A DNA stretch of 64,000 nt from Cephalotus follicularis (Eukaryota; Streptophyta; Magnoliopsida; Oxalidales; Cephalotaceae), in assembly GCA_001972305.1 (NCBI GenBank), contig BDDD01000276.1:191323-255322 (forward strand), written 5' to 3'. Under the pieces are notes generated by a model. That model saw nothing but the letters and a program-made list of their open reading frames with translations. It ran no database searches and was not told the origin of the DNA. Position numbers and translations under genes: made by a program. Positions 1 through 11,701 of the stretch are shown here, piece after piece (the stretch's first letter is position 1; each line of letters starts with the position of its first letter).

Positions 1-1737
1 TGTATATTTATTTTAAACATGGAAATCAATATACATTAATTGAATTTGCGGTCATTACAGTGACTGTGATGACAAATCGCATGAGTAGTCATGCAAAAAC
101 CATTCATTCAACAACTTTCTTCTTCACACATAAGATGTATGTGGATTTTAATCAGACATACAAAGTGTGGGAGATGTCAAAAAATTGAAGAACAAATCAA
201 AGGTTCAAGGATTTTATTAATAGAGTTGAAGCAATACAATCCAGGCTTTGTTCTAACCCTAAAAACCTTGAAAGTTTAGCTACAAAACATTGAATAAAAA
301 CTAAAAATCTAAAGGAAGAAGAAGGCGGCTGGTAAAGCTTGTCACTAGCTTGTACAATGTTTTAGTGACCTAGCATCTTCTATTTATACATTGCAAAAAA
401 AACGTAAATAGAAAAGGAAAATAAATTCTAACATAATTATTCATATTTAAGATAAAGATTACAACCCAAAACTTTCCTAAAATACAAAGTAAACAGCTGC
501 TAAAAACTTCCAAAATTTGCCGACAAACAATGCCAACCTGTGTGACTTATTATTCAAAGCAGACCACAAAGCATCGACACTTTTAGCAAACCATCAGCGC
601 TTTGAAGATAGGCGTTGACGCTTATAATAAAAACGTCGACGCTTTGTTTTGTAATTTCCACAAGTTTAGTCAATTTTGCTACACTTGGATGATTTTTGCT
701 CCTTTACCTGCAAATCCAATAAAACAACTCAAGTAATCTGATCCAAGCATAAAAATATGACAAATAGATCCTTAAAAATAACATATATTTATGCTAAACA
801 AATAACCCCATACTTAATCGTTTCTTGTACTTAAGCAACTGAAACGGAAATCTAAAACAAGAACACTAAAACAAAAAAAACATAACTCACTTTCGTAGGA
901 ATCACGATTGCATTTAGCATATGCAACAAGCCTTTAAACCCCTAGGTTTCCCTAGTGGACGAGTTTTGTCTCGTGAGTGTTTTCAGCGAATAAACACACA
1001 AAATTCAGTTCATCAAAACTTTGACAATAGGCTAAATGTATCTCCACTTAAAAATTCATAGGCAACTCCCATACTTGAATTTTATTATCTCGTTCCAAGT
1101 TCTAGAATCAAAACACATCTCAATTAAGGAGCTTTACCCAATTTTTTTTTTGTTATTCCTCATTTGTCTAACCAATCAAGATATGCATTCTCAACAACAT
1201 AGAATCCTACTTTGGAGTTAGACAAAGAACTTTAGCACTCACACATCTTTTCTTTTTCTTTTTTTTCTTTTCTTGAACTTATTCATCCACTGCTGTTGGC
1301 TTGAATGGCATGCATGGAGCATACACCAAACACCTAAATTACTAAGTAGCTTTGGATTTTTACCCACTTAAATTCGTGAAATGTCTTAGTCTCTTAAGCT
1401 TTATATAAGACCCATGTAGCAAGATTTGGACCAATTACTCTCAAGCCAGTTGGCTTTAAGGAACTAGGTGTAAAACACCCCTAAGGCTTACTTACTCGAA
1501 TCAAATAGGCTACAGAGCAAGACTGAATTCAAAGAGGTAATATATATATATTTTTCTTTCCTCTCTCATTTTTTTATATGCAAGACCATCAATTCCTTGT
1601 CCTTCTCCTTACTAAGATTTATGAAACTTTGAATGACATACAAGAACGGTCTTTTACATTTTTCTTTTTATTTTGTGTCTTTATAATTCCTTCCTTGAGA
1701 TATATTCCTTTTCTTTTCCTTGAAAACAAAATTTTTA
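1..1737 (-). mobile_element. 3' non-coding and probable LTR part of minus-strand Athila-like gypsy element
   Basis: AT-rich sequence with no credible gene. It follows, on the minus strand, the stop codon of the Athila-like integrase at 1738, so it should be the 3' untranslated region and 3' LTR of that element. A stretch near 745-810 (tccaagcataaaaatat followed by atttatgctaaac) resembles 20230-20289, the outer end of the Athila-derived block inside gypsy-1, which supports a shared family. Degenerate GTCGAC-type palindromes lie at 571-645. I could not place the LTR borders. The assignment is inference from position and this one similarity. Confidence 0.5.
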
Positions 1738-2745
1738 TTATTCGAGAAACTTCTTCAACCGCTGCCCGTTCACCTTGAAAGCATCTTCAGTACCTGGCTT
1801 ACAAATCTCAAAAACACCATGTGAGTAAACAGTTTTAAAAATATAGGGACCATCCCATCGGGATCTCAGTTTTCCAGGAAACATATGTAAACGAGAATTA
1901 TACAAAAGCACTTTATCTCCTACTTCGAAATTTTTCCTCAAAATACGTGCATCATGAAAGGCCTTGGTCTTTTCTTTGGAGATCTTAGCATTGTCATATG
2001 CATCATTTTGGATCTCTTCCAACTCAGATAATTGGAGAGCACGATGACTACGCGTAATGGAATGATCAAAATTAAATTGCTTAATGTCCCAAAAGGCCCG
2101 ATGTTCTAATTCCACCAGAAGATGACAAGTTTTTCCGTACACAAGCCGGTAAGGAGATTGACCAAGGTCATTCTTGAAGGTTGTTCGATAAGCCCAAAGA
2201 GCATCCGCAAGCCGAGTGGACCAATCCTTTATGCTGGGATTGACTATTTTTTTTGAGAATTTGCTTAATTTGGCGATTAGATACCTCAACTTGCCCGCTA
2301 GTTTGAGGATGGTAAGGTGTAGCGAGCTTGTGAGTAGTCCCCTATCTTTTCATAATCAAAATAATGATTGTAGAAGTGGGTACCCCTATCACTAATGATG
2401 GCTCGTGGGGTACCAAACCATGAAAAGATATGTTCCTTGAGGAACTCGAAAACCACAGAGTTGTCATTAGTTCAACAAGGGATCGCCTCTATGCACTTGG
2501 AAACGTAGTCAACAACCAACAAGATGTATAAATGCCCAAACGAGCTGAGAAATGGACCAATGAAATCGATGCCCCAAACATAAAAAATCTCTACTGTCAA
2601 AATCGGAGTTAAAGGCATCATACTCCTCTTAGTCACATGGCCTAATGATTGACATGACACACAAGCTACGCAGTACTGAAAAGCATCTTTGAAAAGAGTC
2701 GGCCAATAAAATCCACACTGTAAAACTTTGGCCACCATCTTAGTT
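1738..2745 (-). pseudogene. Athila-type Ty3/gypsy integrase, C-terminal part, broken
   Basis: Read on the minus strand, the first block (2472-2738) has the tail of the zinc-binding domain (CVACVSCQ) and the start of the catalytic core with the first aspartate (GIDFIGPF). The second aspartate (IISDRG) and the glutamate region (GQVEVSNR) follow in shifted frames across 2270-2440. The block 1738-2289 then gives the C-terminal domain, ending in KPGTEDAFKVNGQRLKKFLE just before the stop, which is typical of Athila/Tat integrases. An in-frame stop and at least one frameshift separate the blocks. The enzyme would have inserted element cDNA into the genome; this copy is dead. The RT and RNase H expected upstream are absent because copia-1 begins at 3090. 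Confidence 0.85.
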
Positions 2746-3089
2746 GGGGCAAAATGGCCACCGCACGCTTGACCATGACAAAATGAAAGAATAGAACGAC
2801 AGTCATGATCTGGAACACATCTTCACATAATTTGGTCGGGACACGCTTTAAAATGATAAGGACCATCCAATAAAAAAGATAAGCGGCGAAGCGCATAAGT
2901 TGAGCAGACCACTTTAATTTGAGCAGATAAGGACCATCCAATAAAATGATAAGGACCATCCAATAAAATGATAAGGACCATCCATAATTTGAGCATACCA
3001 CTTTAATGGTACGATCCCCATAACAAGATAATTTACTATGTCTGCGTACCATGGTTCACTCTTGACGCGCATAAGTTGCTCATCAGGGA
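2746..3089 (-). repeat. rearranged Athila pol remnant with 22-bp tandem repeats
   Basis: This is the upstream continuation of the integrase on the minus strand, but it is rearranged. The unit gataaggaccatccaataaaat is present in tandem at 2926, 2948 and 2970 (period 22), with another copy at about 2855. The expected histidine half of the integrase zinc-binding domain is not recognisable. The region stops where the copia-1 LTR starts. Confidence 0.6.
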
Positions 3090-4316
3090 TGTTGACATTT
3101 ATGTCTCAATCCGGGTTTTGATGATAACATATTTGTATTTAACAAAATTTCTTTTTGTGCAAGTTAAGATACAATGTTGCAACGTCAAAACAAGAAATTA
3201 CATAAACAGGTCAAAGTGTCGACGGTCATAATGAAACCGTCAACGCTTTGAGACTTTCGACGCCCAAGTCCAAAGCTTTAGTAGTTGAAGCATTTTTAGT
3301 AAAGGAGAAATTTCTCAAACCGTTGACGCTCTGAGGAAAGCGTCAGCACTTTCAACCAAGGCGTCGGTGCTTAAGGACCCTATATCAGCGGTTAAAAACA
3401 GGGACTTTTGGGCCAATTAAAATTGCCCAAAGCGGCAACGCTTAACACAAACCGTCAGCGCTTTGAGGGAAACTGTTGACCCCAAATTCAAGACGCTCAG
3501 CGCTTTGAGAAGAACATTTCAAATTCAAACATCCAACGGACACATAAGCGGCGACGCTTTGAAGGACTCCGTCGACGCTTTGCACGACTGGAAAAAAAAT
3601 TACTGACAACATTTTTCATGCGCTATCTTTAATGGAACAAGTCTCAAGACTGAAATACCGATTCCCAAGACTGAAGGAACAAGTTTCAAGAAAAAGCTGA
3701 ACTTCCCAAGGCAAAATGCAACTACTCCCAAGGTCCAAACATCATCTCTATTAAATCAAATCAGCAACAAACAAAGATATACAAGAAATTGAAAAGAAAA
3801 GAAGATAAAACAAGCAAAGAGATTGAAGAGCAACAACCCTCAACTTTCATATCAACATCGAAAGCCTTTCAAAGATCCTTTCATCTATTTTGAGAGCAAT
3901 CAATTTCTTGTAATCATAATAGCTATATCAAACCTTTGAGAGGTTACGCAAAACACATATCATCTTTGTAATCCTTATTTGTAAAGGGAAGTGAATCCTA
4001 AGTGAGAAAGGGGAGTGAACCCTAGTGATTGAGGTCAATCACAGAAAATTGTAAGGTGCCCCGAATATCCCCTGGTAAAGATATTCGGAGATTGTATTCG
4101 GGTGAAATTCTAGTGGAAACTCAAGGAGGACCTTAGGAAAGTGGACGTAGGCACGATCTTTGCCAAACCACTATAAAATCTTGTTTGCATCTCTCTAACC
4201 CTATCTCTTAATTACTTTGTTTATTTGTTGTTGGTTTTTTATTTTTCTTGTGTTCATTGATTAAATTGAATAATCCGAAAAGTTCATTAGTTTAATTAAA
4301 TACTACAGTATATTCA
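3090..4316 (+). repeat. copia-1 5' LTR
   Basis: It starts TGTTGACATTTATG and ends TATTCA directly before a tRNA-Met-type primer site. The first 620 bases match 48202-48834 (3' LTR) almost base for base, including tgtctcaatccgggttt. Length is 1227 bases. Bases 3210-3585, the U3 part, hold about ten degenerate palindromes of the GCGTCGACGC type, for example gtcgacgctt at 3571-3580. Confidence 0.9.
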
Positions 4317-4318
4317 AT

Positions 4319-4330
4319 TAGTATCAGAGA
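4319..4330 (+). promoter_or_regulatory. copia-1 primer binding site, tRNA-Met type
   Basis: The sequence tagtatcagaga matches the usual plant initiator-Met primer site tggtatcagagc at 10 of 12 positions and starts two bases after the LTR end. It would prime minus-strand cDNA synthesis. The mismatches probably reflect decay. Confidence 0.75.
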
Positions 4331-4374
4331 GGTATGCTTATAATTCTTAAGTATTAGAGCCTTAAAGATCTAGA

Positions 4375-5689
4375 ATGAACATGAACACCGGAGAGAGTCA
4401 AAACATCTCTAAGCCTCCATTTTTTTATGGAAATAATTATAGCCATTGGAAGGCTAAAATGTCCATCTTTATTCAATCACTAGATTACAACTTGTGGGAC
4501 CTCATTGTTGACGGTCCACATCTACCCTCTATTAGAGATGAAAATGGAGAAAATATTCCTAAACCTAGAAATACATATAATGATGATGATAGAAGGAGGG
4601 TACAATTGAATGCTAAAGCCAAACATATCATAATTTGTGCCATAAACTCTAGTGAATTCGATATAGTTTCTTCTTGCATTTCCGCTAAAGAAATGTGGGA
4701 TAGACTCGAAGTCACCCACGAAGGTACAAACCAAGTAAAAGATGCAAAAATAAGTATGCTAGTTCAAGACTATGAATTGTTCTCAATGAATGAAAATGAG
4801 GACATTAAATCTATGTTCACTAGATTTACGAATATTATTAATGCTTTGCAATCGTTAGATAAAACATATTTTAACAGTGAATTGATGAGAAAGATTCTTA
4901 GGTGTTTGCCAATATTATGGATGCCTAAGGTAACGACAATTCAAGAAGCCAAGAATCTCAACCTTCTTCCCTTGGAGGACCTTCTTGAGTCTCTCATGAC
5001 GCACGAGCTGACAATACAAAAGAAAGAAGATGACGAAGAAAAAGAGAAAAAGAAGAAAAAGGTGGTAGCCCTAAAATCATCCGCAAATGAAGAATCCGAT
5101 GATGATGAAGATGATGATGAAGATTTTTCTCTTTTCACAAGAAAGTTCAAGAAATTTCTATCCAACAAAAAGAAGTTTGGTGGAAAACCAAACAAGAAGT
5201 TCCACCGAAAAGGGAGAATCGAGCAAAAAGGAAGAAGTCATTTGTTTCGAATGCAACAAGCCGGGGCATTACAAGAGCAATTGCCCCCGACTAAAGAAAA
5301 AGGAATCCATGAAGAATAAGAAAGCAATGGTCGCTACTTGGGACGGTAGCAATGAATCAAGTTCAGATGAGGACACTCGGGAACAAGTGGCTCAATTGGC
5401 ATTGATGGCCTTCGAGGAAGAAGAGGAGGAGGAAAGTGATGAGGTAACTTATGATGAGCTTGTTATTATGTGTGAAAAATATAGTTCTATGATTGCTTCC
5501 CTAAAGAAAAAGGTAAAAATCTTGACTAATGAAAACAATGAACTAAAATTGATTGATTTGACTAGCAAAGATAACTCTAAGGAAGTTGAGAAAGATTTTC
5601 TAGAAAATGAAGTAGGCCACTTAGAAGAGGAAAATAAAAATCTCAAAGTAGAAATAGAAGCCCTAAAAAATGCAAAGATGTGTCTTTGA
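4375..5689 (+). pseudogene. copia-1 gag (capsid and nucleocapsid), frameshifted
   Basis: The ATG at 4375 opens a frame starting MNMNTGESQNISKPPFFYG, with the copia gag landmark YSHWKAKMSIFIQSLD near the N-terminus and RVQLNAKAKHIIICAI in the capsid region. After about residue 225 it becomes lysine- and acid-rich. The reading frame then shifts near 5200. The second frame (to 5689) carries a normal CX2CX4HX4C zinc knuckle, CFECNKPGHYKSNC, followed by an acidic region and a leucine/lysine-rich stretch that could form a coiled coil. Gag packages element RNA into virus-like particles. The frame change makes this copy defective. Confidence 0.85.
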
Positions 5690-5714
5690 CAAAGTGGGAT
5701 TATGATATGAAGAG

Positions 5715-6269
5715 ATGAATAAGGTAAAACTACATCAAAATTTCTTTGAAAGGAAAGAGATGATAGAAAATGATAAAGTAGAAAAAATTCCTATCACGAA
5801 GAAAATTGTAAAAATCACTTGTGATTATTGTGGTAAAATTAGACATACATCTTCTTCATGTTTCCATAAAAGAAATGTCATAAATAAGAAAAATGTAAAT
5901 AACTCTTGTAACTATTGTAGGAAACATGGACATGTAAAATGCTCTTGCTTTCATAAGAAAAATGCCATGTACAAGAAAATTGCAAATACTTCTTGTATTC
6001 ACTGTGGTAAATTCGGACATAAACCATCATTGTGCTTCTATAAGAAAAATGTCATGCATAATAGAAATATCGTAAATAAAGGAAAAGTAAATGTCTCTTG
6101 TAATAATTGTGGTAAACTAGGACACGTTTCTACCTCATGCTTTTATAAAATAAATATCTTCCATGATTCAAACTTTCTTAGAATTAAAAAAAATTGGGTT
6201 CCTAAAGGAACCATCGTGACTAACCCCAAAGGACCCAAAATTAGTTGGGTACCTCAAACAAAAACTTGA
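5715..6269 (+). CDS. copia-1 gag-pol linker with four tandem zinc knuckles
   Basis: This 184-residue open frame contains four CX2CX4HX4C motifs at regular spacing of about 30 residues: CDYCGKIRHTSSSC, CNYCRKHGHVKCSC, CIHCGKFGHKPSLC and CNNCGKLGHVSTSC. Lysine/asparagine-rich spacers separate them, and a WVPKGTIVTNPKGPK tail is followed by WVPQTKT. A single zinc knuckle of this kind before the protease is normal in Sirevirus-like elements. Four in a row look like internal duplication. The likely role is RNA binding during packaging. It lies between the gag knuckle and the protease and is probably part of the same polyprotein. Confidence 0.7.
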   Translation: MNKVKLHQNFFERKEMIENDKVEKIPITKKIVKITCDYCGKIRHTSSSCFHKRNVINKKNVNNSCNYCRKHGHVKCSCFHKKNAMYKKIANTSCIHCGKFGHKPSLCFYKKNVMHNRNIVNKGKVNVSCNNCGKLGHVSTSCFYKINIFHDSNFLRIKKNWVPKGTIVTNPKGPKISWVPQTKT

Positions 6270-6283
6270 ATTTACTTTTGTAG

Positions 6284-7670
6284 ATGTGCTTGAAGGCACT
6301 ATCCAAGAAAATGCAATGGTACTTGGATAATGGGTGCTCCAAGCATATGACGGGTGACAAAAGTCTTTTTGTAAACTACGAGTCAAAGGAAGGGGGAGTT
6401 GTTACATTTGGAGATAATGCTAAAGGAAAGATTATGGGTTTTGGCTCCATAAGTAACGCTCAAACCTCTATTCATAATGTATTATATGTGAATGGACTAA
6501 AACACAATCTCTTGAGCATAAGTCAATCATGTGACAAGGATTGTAAAGTCACTTTCGAAAAGGATGTTTGTAGAGTAATAGACATCAATAATGACCAAAC
6601 TAGGTTCATTGGACATAGACAAGGAAACATATATGTTGTACATTTAAATGACTTACAAAATGTTAAATGTCTAGTTTCCTTAATTGTAGATAGTTGGATA
6701 TGGCATAGGAGACTAGGTCATGTAGGTATGTCAAACATAACAAAGCTTTTAAAACATGAACTAGTTAAAGAACTTCCCAAACTTAGCTTTGAAAAGGATA
6801 AAATTTGTCACGCGTGTCAATATGGAAAACAAACTAGGGCATCCTTTAAGAGTAAGGACATAGTCTCTACAACTATGCCATTGCAACTCTTACATATAGA
6901 TTTATTTGGCACTATAGATATTAGAGGTCTGGGTGGTAAATCTTGTATCATAGTAGATGATTATTCTAGATACACATGGACTGTTTTTCTTGCCCATAAA
7001 AGTGAAGCTTATAAAGAGTTTTCAAGTTTCTGTAAAATTGTTCAAAAAGAAAAAGGCACTTCTATCTTTAAAATTAGAAGTGATCATGGAAAGGAATTCG
7101 AAAATCATCTTTTTGAAAACTTTTGTAATGAAAACGGCTTTTCACATGAGTTCTCTACTCCTAGAACACCTCAATAAAATGGGGTTGTTGAAAGGAAAAA
7201 TAGAACTCTACAAGAAATGTGTAGAACACTTTTAAATGAAAATAATTTGCTAAAATATTTTTGGGCAGAAGCTATAAATACTTCGTGTTATATTTTGAAT
7301 CGTAGATCTATATGGCCAATTCTCAAAAAGACTCCATATGAATTATGGAGGTGGAGAAAGCCTAACATTGGTTACTTTCAAGCCTTCTGATGCAAGTGTT
7401 TCATCCACAACAATGGGAAGGAACATCTTGGTATGTTCGACTCCAAAGTCGACGAAGGTATTTTTCTTGGATATTCAACTTCTAGTAGAGCATATAAGTG
7501 TTTTAATAAAAGAACCTTACTTTTACAAGAATCCATGAATGTGATATTTGATGAAACTAACCCGAAACTTCCAAAAGAAGTTATCAATGTTGACTATTTA
7601 GATTTTATAGAAAATCGTGTTGAAAAGCTAAACTTAGAAGAAAGCAAAAAGGAGGAGTCCACACTTGGAG
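6284..7670 (+). pseudogene. copia-1 pol part 1: protease, GAG-pre-integrase and integrase
   Basis: The aspartic protease site is seen as WYLDNGCSKHMTG (usual form WxxDSGCSxHMTG) near the N-terminus. The pre-integrase zinc domain follows (WHRRLGHVGMSNI ... CHACQYGKQ), then the integrase core with its first aspartate in LLHIDLFG, the second in IRSDHGKEF, and the glutamate in NGVVERKNRTL. A stop at 7175-7177 (PQ*NG) interrupts the core just before the glutamate. Further shifts occur near 7300-7433, after which FLGYSTSSRAYKCFNKRT, the integrase C-terminal region, is readable to 7670. There a minus-strand gypsy element is inserted; the frame resumes at 33104. Confidence 0.9.
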
Positions 7671-9078
7671 TGTAACACCCCCAGACGGCGGGAGTTGTCA
7701 CAGGTCATAACTTAACAAAACATAACTTAACTGAATATAACATAGGCATAACTTTATTAGCCAAAAACGTGGCGGTCAAAACATAACATACTGTAAACTG
7801 ATCATAAAATGAAAAACTTAACATATTCAGAAAACTTAAAACATATGTTCCAAGTGTCAATTATTAAAAACATAAACCAAACGTATCTTATTGTTCATGA
7901 CCAACTCTAGCTGAAAACACATAAGGATCACACTCCTAGGGATTCATGACATAAATGTGGTCATCTCTCATTCACACTTTCCCCCGCTACTCCTGATAAC
8001 CTGCCACATGGAAACAAAAATGCGGCTGAGCAAACCTCAGTACATATAAGGAATATAAAAAAAGTAAACGATAATTTAAAAGCAGTAAGATTTCAATAAA
8101 CCTCATAACAGAAATCTTGATCAGTAAATCATTTAAACGTTCATTTCTGAACTTCATAAAACCCATTTCATAACCTTGAAATATATACGAAACATTTCAA
8201 AATCACAATTTCATAATTCTTACTGAGCCACATAACATATCACATATCAGAAACATATATGGCAAGGGAGGAGCTAATTCCACATACCCATTAGAATTGA
8301 AATTTACGGCACTACACAAGTCAATTCTCTTATCATATCATATCACACATTGCATATCTTATCACATATGCCATAAACTAGAATCGATTCATACGCATCT
8401 ATCATACATAGCGGATCCATAAATCCACCTCATGAGATTTATTCATAACATACAGAGATGTCGTAGACTAATCACAACGCTACGGAAGTGTCATGCCGTG
8501 CCAGGCCTACGACATGCCTATGGTACGACCCATAGGTGGGTCAAAATACTCAGTATTTAATCATTACCAAAACATTGATTTATCAAATCAATTTAGAAAC
8601 ACATAAAATATGCTTTTCAAAACATATTCGAAAATCATTATTACACGATACATTTCATATTTGGAGTATCAACTCATTTATTTCCTATAAACGAGATGAT
8701 CAAAACATATAACATATCATAACGTATCATAGCATAAGAATAAAGTCGAGAACATTCAATTTCGCAAAATGTTGAAACTGACTTTATTTTCGGAACATAT
8801 CAATTTCATAACCAAGTTCTTAAAACGAAAAGCATATCATAAACACAAAACTGATTTTGTCTCGATAAAGTTGAAAAGAGTATCAAAGAGCAGAATATCC
8901 GTACCTTATGTGCTTACAGATAAGACTTACGAAAAGATTGTTAGAGTAAACTCTCCTTGAAGCACAATAATCTAAAAGGCACAAAACTATGCATATAAGG
9001 GTCTGAGAATTATTATAAACATAAAACAGATTCATCACAGTGTTTAGAACAGACCCAGATCGATTCGACGAACAAACA
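7671..9078 (-). repeat. LTR copy A, segment 1 (3' end of the LTR on minus strand)
   Basis: It begins at the element border tgtaacacccc and is interrupted at 9078 by the solo LTR 9079-24524. Its last 160 bases (about 8918-9078) match 28748-28902 in LTR copy B, through cacagtgtttagaacagacccag. A stem-loop CTGAG-CAAAC-CTCAG lies at 8026-8040, about 370 bases from the LTR 3' end. No gene is visible. Confidence 0.85.
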
Positions 9079-9767
9079 TGTAAGGCCCCGTAGCAGTTTT
9101 GAGACTTTTTCTATGGTGTATAATTTTTTTTATGGGATTTGGACTCATTTGAGAAAGAGAAGAGAGTTAAGTGTTGTTTATGTGATAAGCCCAAGTGTAA
9201 AGCATGATTAGTAATAGTTTGAGGACTTTTATGCAAAGCTTGTTGAGGAAGATTCCAACTTCCAAGGCGTATGATGGCTTAAGTTGGGTTTAGTGTGGAG
9301 TTTTTTGAGCGGTAGACACCCTTTCTTCTAGCTTTAGCAGAATAGAAAGTTTAGAGAGAGAGAGTTCTAGTTTTCTTCTTCTTTCCGTTGCATATCGCCT
9401 AGACCAGAGGAACTTGAAGCGTCCGACCCCAACAAGAAGAACCAGAGGACAAAGAGAGAAGCAGTTAAGCCAAAGTAAGAGCGTAGAAGAAAAGAAGAGA
9501 CGTTAGCGTCCAAGGAAGTAGCAAGAACTGTGAGTGGGACATCCTTTCTATGTTTATAGTTGTTTCATGATGTTCTTGATAACTCTTTCAGCTTTTCTAT
9601 ATCCAGTACAGTGAGAGCTTTCTAACTGGAATTTGTTTCCCTAGCATCTTTGTATGTTTCCCTTGATAGAAGAGAGAGAAAGAGAGTTCCAGAGCACTAG
9701 AGCTCAAGCTTTGTTCTAAGTGAAATAGTCCTTTCCAGTGAAGGTAACGCATACGTGCTCAACCCCA

Positions 9768-10018
9768 CTCCTCAGCCTTCCATTGTCTATGAGGGAAGTT
9801 GAGTGAGTCTGCCCCTGGGTTCCGTACCTGGATCTCCTTTACACTATTGTCTATGATGGCGTTTAGGGTTTGAGTGCAGCCAAGCACTATGTACATAGCT
9901 CCAACCTCCTCAGTCTACCATTGTCTATGATGGGAAGACGGGCGAGACTGTCCCCAGGTCCTACCTCGATCTCCTTTGCACTATTGTCTATGATGGTGTT
10001 TAGGGTTTGAGTACAGTA
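9768..10018 (+). repeat. two tandem repeats of about 137 bp in the solo LTR
   Basis: The block attgtctatgatggcgtttagggtttgag at 9846 recurs near 9983 with one change. Each copy is preceded by a related tract with ccattgtctatga and gtctgcccctgggt / actgtccccaggt. They look like a diverged tandem duplication. No coding frame is conserved. Confidence 0.65.
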
Positions 10019-10959
10019 GAGCTAAGTTTCCAGAGTAGAGATTAGAGCCTTTCAGTAAGTTTTCTAGAGGAGGACTTCGTCCTCGGCAGTCATGCCATTA
10101 GCTCAGATAAGTAAGCAAAGCAAAGAAATAGCAACCACAGAGGAGAACCATGGGTTCTCGGTAGATATTGTCAAGCAAGCTTCGACCTAGATCAGCTCAA
10201 CTCAGCACCACTATAAGTTGGTAACTATATTATGTAACCAACAGGCTTCGGCCTAGATCAGCATAGCAAAGAAAAGTTAGTTTCTAGCTTAGTTGTTCTC
10301 CACGGGTGTTTAGCCGGGAAGGACCACTGTTCTTTTTCAGATCACTTTCTTTTAATCAGTTGTATTCTTAAGTTTATTTCAGCTTTCATGAACAGTCTAG
10401 AATTAGCTAAGCAGAGAAAGAGTAAGTTTTTCAAGTACCTTGAGCGTTTACTTATTGTATGCCATGATATATACTTTGTATACAGTCTTTTCCCCAGTTG
10501 GGATAGTTATTCATGCTCATGGTAAGCTTTCTTCAGCACATTCATTTTAAAGAATGTACCAGAGGATGTTTTGTTCTCATTCACTTAGTCAGTTGGACTA
10601 ATCCCCTCACAGATTGTTTTGCAGACCAGCCAGCCGGAGGAGACCCTCCAGCGCAGCAGTAGATAGCCCAGCAAGGTAGTTTTGTAGCTCAGCACTAGGG
10701 AACATCAGCTCGGGCGTTTAGCATTTCATAGCATGGGGCATTCTTTGGGTTTTTTTACCCTTGTTTTGTAGTAGAGTATCTGAGAGCATATCTTTTGTAT
10801 AGAAGTAAGCTTGGTTGATCTTTTGCCTGCCAGGGAAGGCATGTATGTTTATGACAGAGCACAAATATGTAATGATTTGATAATTTCAAGATATGTTATG
10901 GATGTTTTTAGTTTGTAGATGTGTTTGTGTTTTTATGGAGTTTTCATGTTTTGAGTTTT

Positions 10960-11680
10960 GTGATCCCAGGTCTGGCCGGGTAGCTAGAGAGTCCCCGGGC
11001 TAGTATAACGGTGATGAGCTTAGCGGGGGAGAGTAGTTAAGCCCAAGGTGGATGTTTATGTTTAAAGAGCTTTACCCCGGGGAGGCAGGGTGTATCCAGG
11101 GTGATGATGATGTTGGGCTTGACATGGGAGCAGGGAAGGTGTCCCTAAAGAGAGTGGCCAGGGGTGCCATGTTAGAGTAAGGCTCAGGATGGGCATATGT
11201 TATGTTAAAAGCTTTATGTTTTAAGTTAAACGGTGGGTTTGATGACTGTTGTGTTATGTGATCCTTAGGGATGTACAGAGAAGGTTGTATGCCGGGGGAC
11301 AACATATGTATGCGTGGTCTCCAGGGGAGTTTAAGTGATCACGTGAGGCGTGTGTTGGTTTCTCCCTGGGCATTAGTTATGCTGTGCATTTTGGTGTTAG
11401 TATGGTTGAGCAGGGGTAGCGGGGGAGAAGGCGTGTCCCCAAGGGAACTTAAGTGAGCACGTGGGGCGTGCGTGCATCTCTCCCCGGACATGTTTGTCCA
11501 TAGGTTGTTAAGTGAGCTCATGAGTTGCACGTGTGTGCTCTCCCCGGGCATGTTGTTGCGCGTTGAACCCAGCCCCTCTCCCCGGGCATGCTTTTGCGCA
11601 TTAAGTTAAGTCACCATCTGAGGAGCATGTGGGTGTTCTCCTTGGGCTTAAGTGATACGACGCGTTTGGAACTTTGGTTA
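10960..11680 (+). repeat. GC-rich degenerate repeats (ctccccgggcatg ... aagtgagcacg)
   Basis: The motifs ctccccgggcatg, aagtgagcacgtggggcgtgcg and close variants recur at irregular spacing of about 50-130 bases, for example near 11330, 11445, 11480, 11540 and 11577. This part is much richer in GC than its neighbours. Short open frames here (11072-11551) follow the repeats and are not credible genes. Confidence 0.6.
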
Positions 11681-11701
11681 AGTGGAGCGCTGGGCACAAG
11701 A

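Noticed and set aside
1036-1778. Short plus-strand frames (61-66 codons)
   Set aside because: AT-rich, with T-runs, no domain, and located in the 3' non-coding part of a minus-strand element.
4941-5195. Minus-strand frame rich in serine and phenylalanine
   Set aside because: It is the shadow of the lysine/acid-rich copia-1 gag on the other strand.
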